Assembly (NCBI RefSeq): GCF_021654135.1
Contig: NZ_JAKGSD010000021.1
Span: 62,001 to 126,000 of the forward strand
DNA: 64,000 nt
Reading direction: 5' to 3'
Source of the DNA: Amycolatopsis tucumanensis
GTDB lineage: Bacteria > Actinomycetota > Actinomycetes > Mycobacteriales > Pseudonocardiaceae
The position numbers and the translations under genes were made by a program. Position 1 is the first letter of the stretch. Each line of letters begins with the position of its first letter. The notes under the pieces were generated by a model. That model worked only from the letters and a program-made list of their open reading frames with translations, was not told the origin of the DNA and searched no databases. Positions 16,433 through 24,763 of this stretch are shown in pieces.

Positions 16433-17488
16433 GTGAATGATTTCGGCCGCCACGACCTGTTCCGCGCACTCTCGCCGCGCGGCTGGTGGCGCCTGCGCCC
16501 AGTCGACCGGGCGCTGGTGTCCGCGTTACGGGCCATGACCGGGGCGAACATAGTCCTGGTCGCGGTTGTGATCGCAGGGCACACCGAGCTGGCGCCCGCC
16601 GCGGCGTTCGGCGGGATGACCGCGGTGCACGCCCGGTTCGAGCCGTACCCGGTGAGGGCCCGGCTGCTCGCCGTGATCGGCGCAGGTCTGACGCTCGCGG
16701 TCGGCCTCGGCGGGGCGGCGTCGGCCGCCGGGTGGGGTCCGCTGCCGATCGCGATCCTGGTCGCGGCGGTCGCCGCGGTGGCGAAACTGGTCACGGACGG
16801 TATCCGGTCGGGCCCGCCCGGCGGGCTCATGTTCGTCTTCGCCGCGGGCACCACGTCGGCGTTCCCGGTCAGCTGGCCGGGTGTCGCCGCGCAGGTCGGC
16901 GCCGCGGCCGCGGGGGCGCTCGTCGCGTGGGTGGTCGCGCTGTCCGGGTGGCTGTTCTTCGACCACGACGGCGACCGGACGACGTCGTGGCGCGCGGGCT
17001 TGCGGGCCGCGGTGGACCGCTCGTCGCACGAATGGCCGCGCGCGGTGAAGGTGTTCGCCGCGGTGCTGGCGGCCGGTCTGCTCGCACACGCGCTCGGGCT
17101 CGGGCACCCGTACTGGGCGACGGTCGCGGCGGCCGCGGTGCTGCAGGCCACCCACCTGCAGCACACGATGCACCGGTTCGTGCAGCGCGTCACGGGCACG
17201 GTCGCCGGCGTCCTGGTGGCCGCGCTGCTGCTGACGCTGGACCTGCCGCAGCCGGTGAAGCTCGCGGTGATCGTCGTCGCGCTGCTCGGCGCGGAGCTGA
17301 CCGTCATCCGCAACTACGCGCTCGCGATGGTGTTCGTGACGCCGCTGGTGCTGCTGCTCGGCTCGATGTCGGCGCCGGTCGACACGGTCGCCGTCACCGC
17401 GGACCGGCTGGTGGACACGGTGCTCGGCGCGGCGATCGGACTGGCCGCCGCACTGGTCCGGCCCGGTCGCGGCTACCAGCTGGCCTGA
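16433..17488 (+). CDS. FUSC-family membrane protein (aromatic acid exporter-like)
   Basis: A 351-aa integral membrane protein with about ten TM helices in two blocks separated by a short cytosolic segment (about residues 175-205, WLFFDHDGDRTTSW). The second block LGHPYWATVAAAAVLQ and the following HRFVQRVTGTVAGVLVA match the FUSC/YccS-like signature (W-x2-(V/L)-x-A...R-x2-GT). Relatives such as AaeB export hydroxylated aromatic acids. It is transcribed divergently from the MarR gene, which probably represses it. Confidence 0.82.
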   Translation: MNDFGRHDLFRALSPRGWWRLRPVDRALVSALRAMTGANIVLVAVVIAGHTELAPAAAFGGMTAVHARFEPYPVRARLLAVIGAGLTLAVGLGGAASAAGWGPLPIAILVAAVAAVAKLVTDGIRSGPPGGLMFVFAAGTTSAFPVSWPGVAAQVGAAAAGALVAWVVALSGWLFFDHDGDRTTSWRAGLRAAVDRSSHEWPRAVKVFAAVLAAGLLAHALGLGHPYWATVAAAAVLQATHLQHTMHRFVQRVTGTVAGVLVAALLLTLDLPQPVKLAVIVVALLGAELTVIRNYALAMVFVTPLVLLLGSMSAPVDTVAVTADRLVDTVLGAAIGLAAALVRPGRGYQLA

Positions 17489-17489
17489 A

Positions 17490-18116
17490 CTACTTGGCGC
17501 GCCGCGCCACCCACGCCACCGCCTGTGTGCGGCGCTGCATGCCCAGCTTCGACAGCACCGACGTGACGTGGTTCTTCACGGTCTTCTCGGCGAGGAACAG
17601 GCGCTCGGCGATCTCCCGGTTGGACAGGCCCTCGCCGATCAGCTCCAGCACCGTGCGCTCCCGGTCGGTGAGGCTCGCCAGCTCGTCCTCGGCGGGGTGG
17701 CGCAGCTTGTCCAGCACGCGGGCGGTGGTGACCGGGTCGAGCAGCGACCGGCCCGCGGCGACCTCGCGCACGGCGTTGACGACGTCCTGCCCGCGGACCT
17801 GTTTCAGCAGGTAGCCGGATGCGCCGGCCATGATCGCACCGACCATGGCCTCCTCGTCGTCGAACGCGGTGAGGACCAGGCAGTACGGCGGGTTCGGCCG
17901 CGCCCGCAGCTCCCGGCACAGCGCGACGCCGTCGCCGTCCCCGAGCCGCACGTCGACGACGGCGACGTCCGGCTCCACGTGCATCGCGACGGCGAGGGCC
18001 TCGTCGGCGCTCCCCGCCTCGGCGACCACCTCGATGTCCGGTTCGTCGCTCAGCATTTCCCGCAGGCCGCGCCGCACGACCTCGTGATCGTCGACGAGCA
18101 GCACCTCGATGGCCAT
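17490..18116 (-). CDS. DevR/DosR-like NarL-family response regulator
   Basis: A 208-aa two-component regulator. The receiver domain (1-120) has the acidic pair DD (9-10), phospho-acceptor D55 (VAVVDVRLGDGDG) and the lysine in GYLLKQV. The LuxR-type helix-turn-helix (about 145-205) reads LTDRERTVLELIGEGLSNRE and FLAEKTVKNHVTSVLSKLGM. It closely follows M. tuberculosis DevR throughout, including the EKTVKN recognition helix whose K and N contact the GGGAC half-site. DevR-like boxes lie upstream of cydA and a DevS-like kinase ends the cyd operon, so these three probably form one oxygen/redox circuit. Confidence 0.87.
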   Translation of the reverse strand: MAIEVLLVDDHEVVRRGLREMLSDEPDIEVVAEAGSADEALAVAMHVEPDVAVVDVRLGDGDGVALCRELRARPNPPYCLVLTAFDDEEAMVGAIMAGASGYLLKQVRGQDVVNAVREVAAGRSLLDPVTTARVLDKLRHPAEDELASLTDRERTVLELIGEGLSNREIAERLFLAEKTVKNHVTSVLSKLGMQRRTQAVAWVARRAK

Positions 18117-18130
18117 ACCACCGAGCCTAG

Positions 18131-18565
18131 TCAGCCGGAGAGTTCTTCGACCGCCTTCGCGATGCGGCGCTGCCGGGTCGCGTCGGTCTTGGCGTCCTCG
18201 ATGGCGAGCGTGTACCGGCGCTGCTGGCTGTAGGAGAGCTTGTCGAAGGCCGCCCGCGCCCCGGCGGCTTCGAGCGCCTCGGCGAGGTCCGCGGGCACCT
18301 CCACGACGCGGGGTTCGGTGTCCACGGCGAGCTCGACCTCGACCTCGTCGCCCGCGGTCAGTCCCGCGGCCGCCCGGACCTCGGCGCTGACCGGCAGCAT
18401 CGCCCTGCCGTCCATGCTGCCGACGCTGGTCCGGTACTCGTAGCCGTTGAGCCGGGCCCGGACCTTCGGCCGTCTGCCCGCGTTCAGGCCGTCCAGCACG
18501 TCGGACGGGACCTCGATCCCCGTCGCGGTCTTCTTGCTCTGCTCGAGCGTCGCCTGGAACTTCAT
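18131..18565 (-). CDS. DUF1905/YdeI-like protein
   Basis: A 144-aa soluble protein. Residues about 1-90 form a DUF1905-type small beta-barrel (MKFQATLEQ, GRRPKVRARLNGYEYRTSVG, PVSAEVRAAAGLTAGDEVEV). Residues about 100-144 form the bacteriocin-protection YdeI/OmpD-associated helical tail (AFDKLSYSQQRRYTLAIEDA). ATG 18565 overlaps the esterase stop (ATGA), so it is translated after the esterase. Its biochemical function is unknown. Confidence 0.78.
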   Translation of the reverse strand: MKFQATLEQSKKTATGIEVPSDVLDGLNAGRRPKVRARLNGYEYRTSVGSMDGRAMLPVSAEVRAAAGLTAGDEVEVELAVDTEPRVVEVPADLAEALEAAGARAAFDKLSYSQQRRYTLAIEDAKTDATRQRRIAKAVEELSG

Positions 18566-19962
18566 GCCGCCGCCTCCCAGATCCGCCGGGACGCGGCTAT
18601 CGGGTCGCTGGTGACCGAGACCGGGACGTCCCAGATCCGGGTGATCCGGTTGTCCTTGTCGTACTCCGGCCAGCCCGGGTCGCCGGTCGTGGCGAACGAG
18701 ACCCACGCCTTGCGGATCTCCTGGGACAGCGTGTCGGCCTCGGGCGGGGCCGGGTTGCCCAGCAGCATCTCCGCGAGCGGGCCGGTGTAGTTGCCGAACG
18801 TGAGCGGCACGTCGAGCGCGTGGCAGGAGCGCAGGAGCCCGCCGAACGCGGGCGAGCGCCAGGTCAGCTCGTAGCACCAGCTGCGGCCGGGGTGGTTCTG
18901 CGCGGACCACAGCGACGGCAGGCGGAAGGTGCGGTCGGACAGGATGAGGACGTGCAGGTCGGCGTCGGAGATGCCGGGGTGGGCGGCCCGGTACTCGGCG
19001 ACGGCGCCGGCGGGCAGGCCGACGGCGTCGGCGGTCGCGGCCGGGTCCACGCCGGAGAGGTCCTGGCCCGCGACGAAGAGGGTGAACTCGTCGTGGTTGA
19101 AGCCGGCGATCAGGTCGACCTCGGCGCGCAGGTTGTGCCAGGGCAGGCCGGTGAGCAGGTCACCGTCCACGACCGGCCCGAACGGCGTGATCTCGCCGGG
19201 CGCCATCTGCACGGCGTGGATGGCCTCGGACGGCACCTGCGCGAAGCCCTCGAGCGTGGCGGGGACGCCGAGGGCCGCCGCGATGCGCTCGGTGGTGCGC
19301 CGGACGCGGTTCTCGGAGAGGAACCCGTGCGCGACGCTCTGCCCGATGGCGCGGCGGAACAGACCGCGCCCGGCGTCCGAGGCGGTCAGCGCCGCGACCG
19401 ACGTGCCACCGGCGGACTCGCCGAAGATCGTCACGTTGTCCGGGTCGCCACCGAAGTCGGCGATGTTCTCCTGGACCCAGCGCAGGGCCGCGAGCTGGTC
19501 CAGGAAGGCCCGGTTGGCGGGCGCCCCGGGCAGCCAGCCGAACCCCTCCAGCCCGACGCGGTAGTTGAAGGTCACGACGACGACCCCGGCACGGGCGAGG
19601 TTGGCGCCGTCGTACTCGGGCTGCCGCGCGGTCCCGATCAGGTAGGCGCCGCCGTAGATCCAGACCATGACGGGCAGACCGCTGCCGCCGGCGTCCGGAG
19701 TCCACACGTTGACGCTCAGGGAGTCGTCCCCTTCGTCCGGCCGCCAAGCCGACGGCATGCCGGGAAAGAGCGACCCCTGCGGCGGCGAGGCCGAAAAGCG
19801 GACCGCATCACGCGTCCCGTCCCACGGCTCCGGCTCGGCGGGCGCCTGGAACCTCGCGGGACCGGTCAACGGCCCGGCGAACGGAATGCCCTTGAAGGAG
19901 CTGACCACCCCGTCAGCCACGCCACGAACGGCACCGGAACGCGTCTGCACGATGGGATCCAC
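18562..19962 (-). CDS. Type B carboxylesterase/lipase
   Basis: A 466-aa alpha/beta hydrolase of the carboxylesterase type B family. The oxyanion-hole block VMVWIYGGAYLIG is at about residues 98-110 and the nucleophile elbow GESAGG has S183. The mid-family blocks NYRVGLEGFGWLPG and ALRWVQENIADFGGDP are present. No signal peptide is visible, so it is probably cytoplasmic, like B. subtilis PnbA. The start is GTG 19962. It is followed by an overlapping DUF1905 gene. Confidence 0.9.
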   Translation of the reverse strand: MDPIVQTRSGAVRGVADGVVSSFKGIPFAGPLTGPARFQAPAEPEPWDGTRDAVRFSASPPQGSLFPGMPSAWRPDEGDDSLSVNVWTPDAGGSGLPVMVWIYGGAYLIGTARQPEYDGANLARAGVVVVTFNYRVGLEGFGWLPGAPANRAFLDQLAALRWVQENIADFGGDPDNVTIFGESAGGTSVAALTASDAGRGLFRRAIGQSVAHGFLSENRVRRTTERIAAALGVPATLEGFAQVPSEAIHAVQMAPGEITPFGPVVDGDLLTGLPWHNLRAEVDLIAGFNHDEFTLFVAGQDLSGVDPAATADAVGLPAGAVAEYRAAHPGISDADLHVLILSDRTFRLPSLWSAQNHPGRSWCYELTWRSPAFGGLLRSCHALDVPLTFGNYTGPLAEMLLGNPAPPEADTLSQEIRKAWVSFATTGDPGWPEYDKDNRITRIWDVPVSVTSDPIAASRRIWEAAA

Positions 19963-19994
19963 CGGTCGTGGATATCACACGTTCTGCGACGAAG

Positions 19995-20792
19995 TCACTC
20001 GCAAGCGGTTCCGTCGCCGTCGCGGTCCAGCCCCGAGCGGTAGCCGGGGTCGCCGCGGTGAAGGGGAGCCGCGCCCGCGGCCCGCGCTTCCGAGCAGTTG
20101 GCGTAGTAGGCGCTGGAGACGTCCGGTTCCTCGGTTGGCTTCTGCGTGCTGGGCTTCGGCGCCGCGGGTTTGGGGGTGCTGGCGGGAGCGGGTGGAACGG
20201 TGACCGGCGGCGGCGCGACCGGCGGTGTGGTGGGGCTGCCGTTGCAAGGCGGTCCCCACAATCCTGCCTTCGCCGTGCTGGCCGCGCTTTCCGCGGACCG
20301 CAGGACGTTCGCGTAGGAGTCGGTGACCGCATCCGCGACGAAACGCGCGTAACCACCCTGCAGGGCGGCGACCGCGTAGTCCGTTCCATCGGCGAGCAGG
20401 ACGTGCGCCAGCGTCCGCCCAGCCTCCTCGGTGACCGACTGCAAGCTCACTTCCTTGCCGACCAGAAATGCGGTGGCCCAGCTCGCGGTCTCCGTTCCGT
20501 AACAATCCGCGGCCGGCTGGATTCCGGGGACGTAAACGGTTTTCGAGATTCCCGCGGTATCGCTTACCACGATGCTAGATCCGGTCACCCGCGTGACCCG
20601 GAGAACGGGCTCCACGGGCGGACTGCTGCTGGTGGTGGCCACGGTGGTGGTAGTCGGCGCGGGCTGCGCGACCGGTTTCTCCGTGGGCTTTCCGAACACC
20701 GCGCCGAGCACGAAGAGCACCGCGAACACGGCTAGAACGATCTTGATCCAGGTGGGCACTCGCCGTTTCGGCGTGGCGGGAACATCGGGCAC
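19995..20792 (-). CDS. Membrane-anchored thermonuclease-like protein with excalibur domain
   Basis: About 265 aa from GTG 20792 (GTG 20858 would add 22 poorly supported residues). A TM helix near the N-terminus (WIKIVLAVFAVLFVLGAVFG) is followed by a Thr/Pro linker and a domain with the staphylococcal-nuclease order (RVTGSSIVV, CYGTETASWATAFLVGKEV, GRTLAHVLLADGTDYAVAAL). The catalytic DRYGR is EEAGR and the early Asp/Arg pair is not evident, so activity is doubtful. A Pro-rich spacer leads to a C-terminal excalibur motif ending DRDGDGTACE, a calcium-binding-like loop. Confidence 0.78.
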   Translation of the reverse strand: MPDVPATPKRRVPTWIKIVLAVFAVLFVLGAVFGKPTEKPVAQPAPTTTTVATTSSSPPVEPVLRVTRVTGSSIVVSDTAGISKTVYVPGIQPAADCYGTETASWATAFLVGKEVSLQSVTEEAGRTLAHVLLADGTDYAVAALQGGYARFVADAVTDSYANVLRSAESAASTAKAGLWGPPCNGSPTTPPVAPPPVTVPPAPASTPKPAAPKPSTQKPTEEPDVSSAYYANCSEARAAGAAPLHRGDPGYRSGLDRDGDGTACE

Positions 20793-20920
20793 GGCTCTTT
20801 TCTCGCTGCGCGTCCCGAATGCGTTACAGAACCGCCGATGATCACGATTGTGTTTCACCAGGAACGTTTTCGCGCCCGCCGCGATGGACTACGCGTCAAT
20901 CCTCGACCAGGGAAGCCGGA

Positions 20921-22450
20921 ATGCTCATCGACATCATCCCCATGTCCGGTTCCGGCCGATTTCCGGCCGTCGGCACCGAGTTCACCGCGATCGACTTCGA
21001 GACGACCGGCCTGCAGCCCGGCCGGATCATCGAGGTCGCGGCCGTGCGCGTGCGCGCCGACGGCACAGTGCTGGGCGAGTTCTCGACCCTGGTCGATCCC
21101 GGGCCGGGAGTCGACTCGGGGCCCGCGCGGGTCCACGGCATCACGCGGGCGCAGCTGGACTCCGCGCCCGCGCTCGGCCAGATCGCGGGGCACCTGCTCG
21201 ACCTGTGCCAGGGCAGCGTGCTCGTCGGCCACAACCTGGCGTTCGAGCAGGGTTTCCTGGCCGCGGAGCTGGAGCGGATCGGTCTGCGGCTCCCCACGTT
21301 GCCGGGCGTGTGCACGCTGGCTGCCGCGCGCACCGCCCTCCGGTTGCCGAACTACCGGCTGGCCACTGTCGCGGAAGCGCTCGGCCTCGGCGGGTTCCCC
21401 GCGCACCAGGCGGCTCCCGACGCGCGGGCCTGCGCGCAGGTCCTCGCGGCACTGGTGAGCACGCACGGCCTGGCCTTCGAGCGCCGGTTCGACCTGCCGC
21501 GGTTGCCGCGCCTGGCGGTCACCGGTCGCGTGGTGAGCCGTCCCGAGCCCGCCCGCGCGACCGCCGGGACGTGGCTCTCCGGCCTGGTCGACCGGATCGA
21601 GTCGGCGGACACGCCGTACGCGGACCTGCTCGCCGACGCGCTCGCCGACCACCACCTGTCCGACGCCGAAGCCGCCGACCTGGCCGCGCTGGCCACGGCG
21701 GCCGGCATGTCCTCGTCGGACGTGCACCGGGCGCACCTGAACTTCGTCGCCGCGATGCGGGCGGTGGCCGAGTCCGACGGCATCGTCACCGACGACGAGG
21801 AACGCGAGCTGCGGCACGTGGCCGAGGCGCTGGGCGTGCCCGAGGCGCTGCGGGACCTCCGCCGGGCGCCGTCCGCGGACCGGACGCGGGTGCTCGTCCT
21901 CGGACGCACCGCTGCCGCCGACGCGCTGCGCGCCGCGGTGCTCGCGGCTCGGATCCCGCTCGCCAAGAACCTCACCGCGTCGGTGACGCACCTCGCGGTC
22001 GCGGACGACGTGCCCGCCGCCGAACCGCGGCTGGCGCGGGCGCGGGAACTCGGTGCCGCCGTGCTCGACCTGCCTGCCGCGTGGCAGTCGCTGGGCCTGG
22101 TCCCGGTGCAGCCGCGGACGGCGCCCGCACCGCCGGTCGCCGTCGCGCCCCCACCGCCGGTCGCCGTCCCGCCGCAGCCGACTGCGGTGCTGCCTCCGAC
22201 GCCCGTGCCCGCCTGGCCACGACCGGCCGCCACACTCCCGCCGGTTCCGCGGGACCGCCAGTGGATCGCCTGGATCACGATGGGCACGGGCCTCGTCCTG
22301 ATGATCCTGACGGTGATCGCCCTGTTCGGCGGCGCCGGCCTGGCCGCGGGCATCCCGCTCGGCGCGATCGGCGTCGGTCTCCTGCTCGGCGGCTGGACCG
22401 TGGGCGACCCCAAGAGCCGCTACCCGGCCATCTCCTCGAGGAAGGCCTGA
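20921..22450 (+). CDS. DnaQ-like 3'-5' exonuclease with TerB-like and BRCT-like regions and C-terminal TM anchor
   Basis: A 509-aa multi-domain protein. Residues about 18-180 form a DEDDh exonuclease: D25/E27 in IDFETTG, VHGIT, VGHNLAFEQGF, and the late H-x-APDA block. About 230-307 is an acidic helical region with TerB-like spacing (LLADALADHHLSDAEAADLA, MRAVAESDGIVTDDEERELR). About 322-392 resembles BRCT (RVLVLGRTAAADALRAAVLA, ASVTHLAVADD, RELGAAVL). A Pro/Val-rich linker and two TM helices finish the protein. ATG 20921 has AGGGA 8 nt upstream. A membrane-tethered exonuclease with these regions is uncommon; repair or defence are both possible roles. Confidence 0.8.
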   Translation: MLIDIIPMSGSGRFPAVGTEFTAIDFETTGLQPGRIIEVAAVRVRADGTVLGEFSTLVDPGPGVDSGPARVHGITRAQLDSAPALGQIAGHLLDLCQGSVLVGHNLAFEQGFLAAELERIGLRLPTLPGVCTLAAARTALRLPNYRLATVAEALGLGGFPAHQAAPDARACAQVLAALVSTHGLAFERRFDLPRLPRLAVTGRVVSRPEPARATAGTWLSGLVDRIESADTPYADLLADALADHHLSDAEAADLAALATAAGMSSSDVHRAHLNFVAAMRAVAESDGIVTDDEERELRHVAEALGVPEALRDLRRAPSADRTRVLVLGRTAAADALRAAVLAARIPLAKNLTASVTHLAVADDVPAAEPRLARARELGAAVLDLPAAWQSLGLVPVQPRTAPAPPVAVAPPPPVAVPPQPTAVLPPTPVPAWPRPAATLPPVPRDRQWIAWITMGTGLVLMILTVIALFGGAGLAAGIPLGAIGVGLLLGGWTVGDPKSRYPAISSRKA

Positions 22451-24291
22451 GTCTCCGGGTCCGTCGAGTACACGCAGGTCCCCCGCATCCCGCGGGTCAG
22501 CAGCACCTTGTACGTGTTCCGCACGAGCCGGCCGAACTCCAGGTCGTCGGCCTTCTTGGCGTCCGGGTCGTGGGAGTGCTCCCGGCGCGCGACCCAGCGT
22601 CCGTCGCGGCGGACGAGGTCCGGGCCGAAGATCACGCCGGACCAGTCGTACTCGAAGCCCTGCGCCGTGTAGATGCAGCCGACCTGCCCGAAGCCGCGCT
22701 CGTCGGAGGCCCAGTAGTACGACTCGGGCACGTCCGGCACCCGCTGTTTCGGCTTGGCGTTCCACGGACGGCGCCAATCCCCGATGACGACGTCGTCCAC
22801 GAGTCGCTTGCCGTCGGGGGTGGACGCGGGGTCGCTCCACCGCCAGCAGTAGCCCGCCGACAGCCGGCCGGTGCCGCCGTGGGTCTCCATCCGCTGCCGC
22901 AGCCAGGCGTCCAGCGCGTCCGGCGTCGCGGCGCTGGCCACCACGAAGTCGTCGCCCAGCTTGCTCCACGGCACGGGCGGCAGCCGGTCGAGACCGAGCA
23001 GGCGGGCCACCCAGCTGTCGAACGCGTCCGACCCGCCGCACCGGAACTGCCCGGACAGGCGCACGACCTCCAGGCGGCAGCCCAGCGACTCGGCCGCCGC
23101 GGAGATCTCCGCGAGGGAACCCATTTCGCCGGGCCGCACGGTCTGGTTCTCGTCGAGCAGGAACACCGGCACCGACGCCACTTCGATCAGCTCGTCGACC
23201 TGCCGCCCGGCCTTCGCGCGCTGGTCGCGCTTCGTGTAGCGGTTGACGCTGGTCTCGCGGATGCGGTGCGCCTCGTCGCAGATCAGCACGTCCAGCTCGC
23301 GGGGCGGCGAGTCGATGTAGTTGTTGAAGTACTTGAACAGGGTCTGCACGCGCCGGTTCCGCGCCCCCGCCACCTTGCGCATCGTGTTGGTGAACGCGCT
23401 GGACCCGGTCGCGTGGTGCACCCGCCGTCCGCGGCGGGCGAGTTCACCGAGCAGGCTCAGCGCGATCACGCTCTTGCCCGAGCCGGGACCGCCCAGCACG
23501 ACCACGACCGTCCGCGTCGCCGCCGCCTTGGCCCGCTCGACCGCCTGCATCACCACCTCGGCCGCGACCTGTTGCTCGTCCAGGAGCACGAACTGCTCCC
23601 GCTCCTGGATCTCCCGCGCGGCGAGGTCCAGCAGGGGCTTGGTCGGCGCGTGCTCGAAGCCGAGGAACTCGTCGGCCGAGCGCCGGGCCGCGTCCCGGCC
23701 GGCGGCGGGGTCGAGCAGCGACCGCAGGCGGTCGGCGAGCTTCGCCTTGTCGTCCTTGGTGAACAGCGTGCCGAACTCGCTGGGCTGGTACTGCCGCAAC
23801 GACGAAATGCCGGCGGAGTCCGCGTTGTGCAGATACGCGACCCCGTGCACCGCGTTCGGCCGCTCGGCCAGCGCCGGGGTCGAGTCGACCAGGTACTCGC
23901 AGTACCGCCGGACCTGCTCGACCGGGTGCAGCACCGGATCGCGGCGGGAGGCGATCCGCACGAGGTCCGCCGCCAGCAGTTCGGCTTTCGACCACTGCTT
24001 CAGCTCGACCAGGACGTAGCTGGTCTCGCCGGTGCGCGGGTGCAGGCCGCAGAGCACCGCGTCGACGCGCTTCGGGCTGTGCGGCAGCTTGTGCTCCAGC
24101 AGCACCTCGACCTCACCGAGCCCGGCGTCGACGAGGTCGGCCAGGAACGGTCGCAGGCTGCGCTCCCAGGAGTCGATCTCGCTCTGGCCGGGGCGGTGGC
24201 CCCACTGGTGCCTGGCCTGCTCCGTCAACGTCGTGGCCAACTGACCGGCCTCCGCGAGAAGGTGCTCGGCGCTGTGCCGGACAAGAGCCAC
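22420..24291 (-). CDS. PD-(D/E)XK nuclease-like plus DUF2075 helicase
   Basis: A 623-aa protein. The N-terminal part (about residues 60-110) carries a nuclease-like core, D77 in RVDAVLCG and E96/K98 in VLVELKQW. From about 260 comes a DUF2075 P-loop domain: Walker A GGPGSGKSV (267-275), Walker B VLICDEAHRI, an arginine-bearing LSGQFRCGGSDAF, and late VGCIYTAQGFEYDWSGVI and VLLTRGMRG. DUF2075 proteins are superfamily-1-like helicases found in defence and repair loci. GTG 24291 is preferred (GGGGGA nearby) over GTG 24312. The start lies inside a long inverted repeat, and the 3' end overlaps the exonuclease gene by 31 bp. Confidence 0.83.
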   Translation of the reverse strand: MALVRHSAEHLLAEAGQLATTLTEQARHQWGHRPGQSEIDSWERSLRPFLADLVDAGLGEVEVLLEHKLPHSPKRVDAVLCGLHPRTGETSYVLVELKQWSKAELLAADLVRIASRRDPVLHPVEQVRRYCEYLVDSTPALAERPNAVHGVAYLHNADSAGISSLRQYQPSEFGTLFTKDDKAKLADRLRSLLDPAAGRDAARRSADEFLGFEHAPTKPLLDLAAREIQEREQFVLLDEQQVAAEVVMQAVERAKAAATRTVVVVLGGPGSGKSVIALSLLGELARRGRRVHHATGSSAFTNTMRKVAGARNRRVQTLFKYFNNYIDSPPRELDVLICDEAHRIRETSVNRYTKRDQRAKAGRQVDELIEVASVPVFLLDENQTVRPGEMGSLAEISAAAESLGCRLEVVRLSGQFRCGGSDAFDSWVARLLGLDRLPPVPWSKLGDDFVVASAATPDALDAWLRQRMETHGGTGRLSAGYCWRWSDPASTPDGKRLVDDVVIGDWRRPWNAKPKQRVPDVPESYYWASDERGFGQVGCIYTAQGFEYDWSGVIFGPDLVRRDGRWVARREHSHDPDAKKADDLEFGRLVRNTYKVLLTRGMRGTCVYSTDPETQAFLEEMAG

Positions 24292-24352
24292 TTCGTTTCC
24301 CCCACTGGGCACGCGTCATGCACGTGCGGGTGGGGGCAGCGACGAAGTGGCT
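24286..24352. repeat. Long imperfect inverted repeat over the helicase start
   Basis: AGCCACTTCGT (24286-24296) pairs perfectly with ACGAAGTGGCT (24342-24352), and the inner arms CCCCCAC (24299-24305) and GTGGGGG (24330-24336) also pair. Together they give a 67-bp cruciform or RNA hairpin. On the minus strand it contains the helicase gene's proposed start and Shine-Dalgarno and lies downstream of the MazG-like gene. It could be a terminator for the latter, an operator, or a translation-inhibiting leader. Confidence 0.75.
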
Positions 24353-24384
24353 ACTTCGGTGCCCGTCGGGCCGCGGGTGCCAGG

Positions 24385-24708
24385 TTAGTCGAAACGATCA
24401 ACCGGGAACCGCGACTCGTTGCGGTTCACCTTTGCTTCGGCGGCTTCCAGGAGGTCCACGCCGAGCACGTCGGCCAGCCGGGCGAGGTAGATGGTCACGT
24501 CGGCCAGTTCGTCGAGCACCGCGGCGCGGGTGGCCGGGTCGTCGAGCACCGAGGCGGACTCCGCGGGCGTCAGCCACTGGAACAGCGCCGTCAGCTCGCC
24601 CACCTCCCCGGACAGCGCCATCACCAGGTTCTTCGGCGTGTGGAACCGTTCCCAGTCCCGGGCGGCGGCGAACTCGGCCAGCCGCCGTTGCAGATCGTCG
24701 AGCGTCAC
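24385..24708 (-). CDS. MazG-like nucleotide pyrophosphohydrolase
   Basis: A 107-aa all-helical protein with the MazG/dUTPase-like motif E-x2-E ... E-x2-D: SGEVGELTALFQW, then LDELADVTIYLARLADVLG. Relatives hydrolyse (d)NTPs to monophosphates. GTG 24708 fits the family start (VTLDDLQRRLAEF) although no strong Shine-Dalgarno precedes it; GTG 24756 would add 16 residues. It is divergent from the DUF3024 gene and upstream of the nuclease-helicase across the inverted repeat. Confidence 0.87.
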   Translation of the reverse strand: MTLDDLQRRLAEFAAARDWERFHTPKNLVMALSGEVGELTALFQWLTPAESASVLDDPATRAAVLDELADVTIYLARLADVLGVDLLEAAEAKVNRNESRFPVDRFD

Positions 24709-24763
24709 AGGGCGCAGTATCCGGTGCCGCACGACCCGATCGGGTTGCGGTATCACTGTGGGT

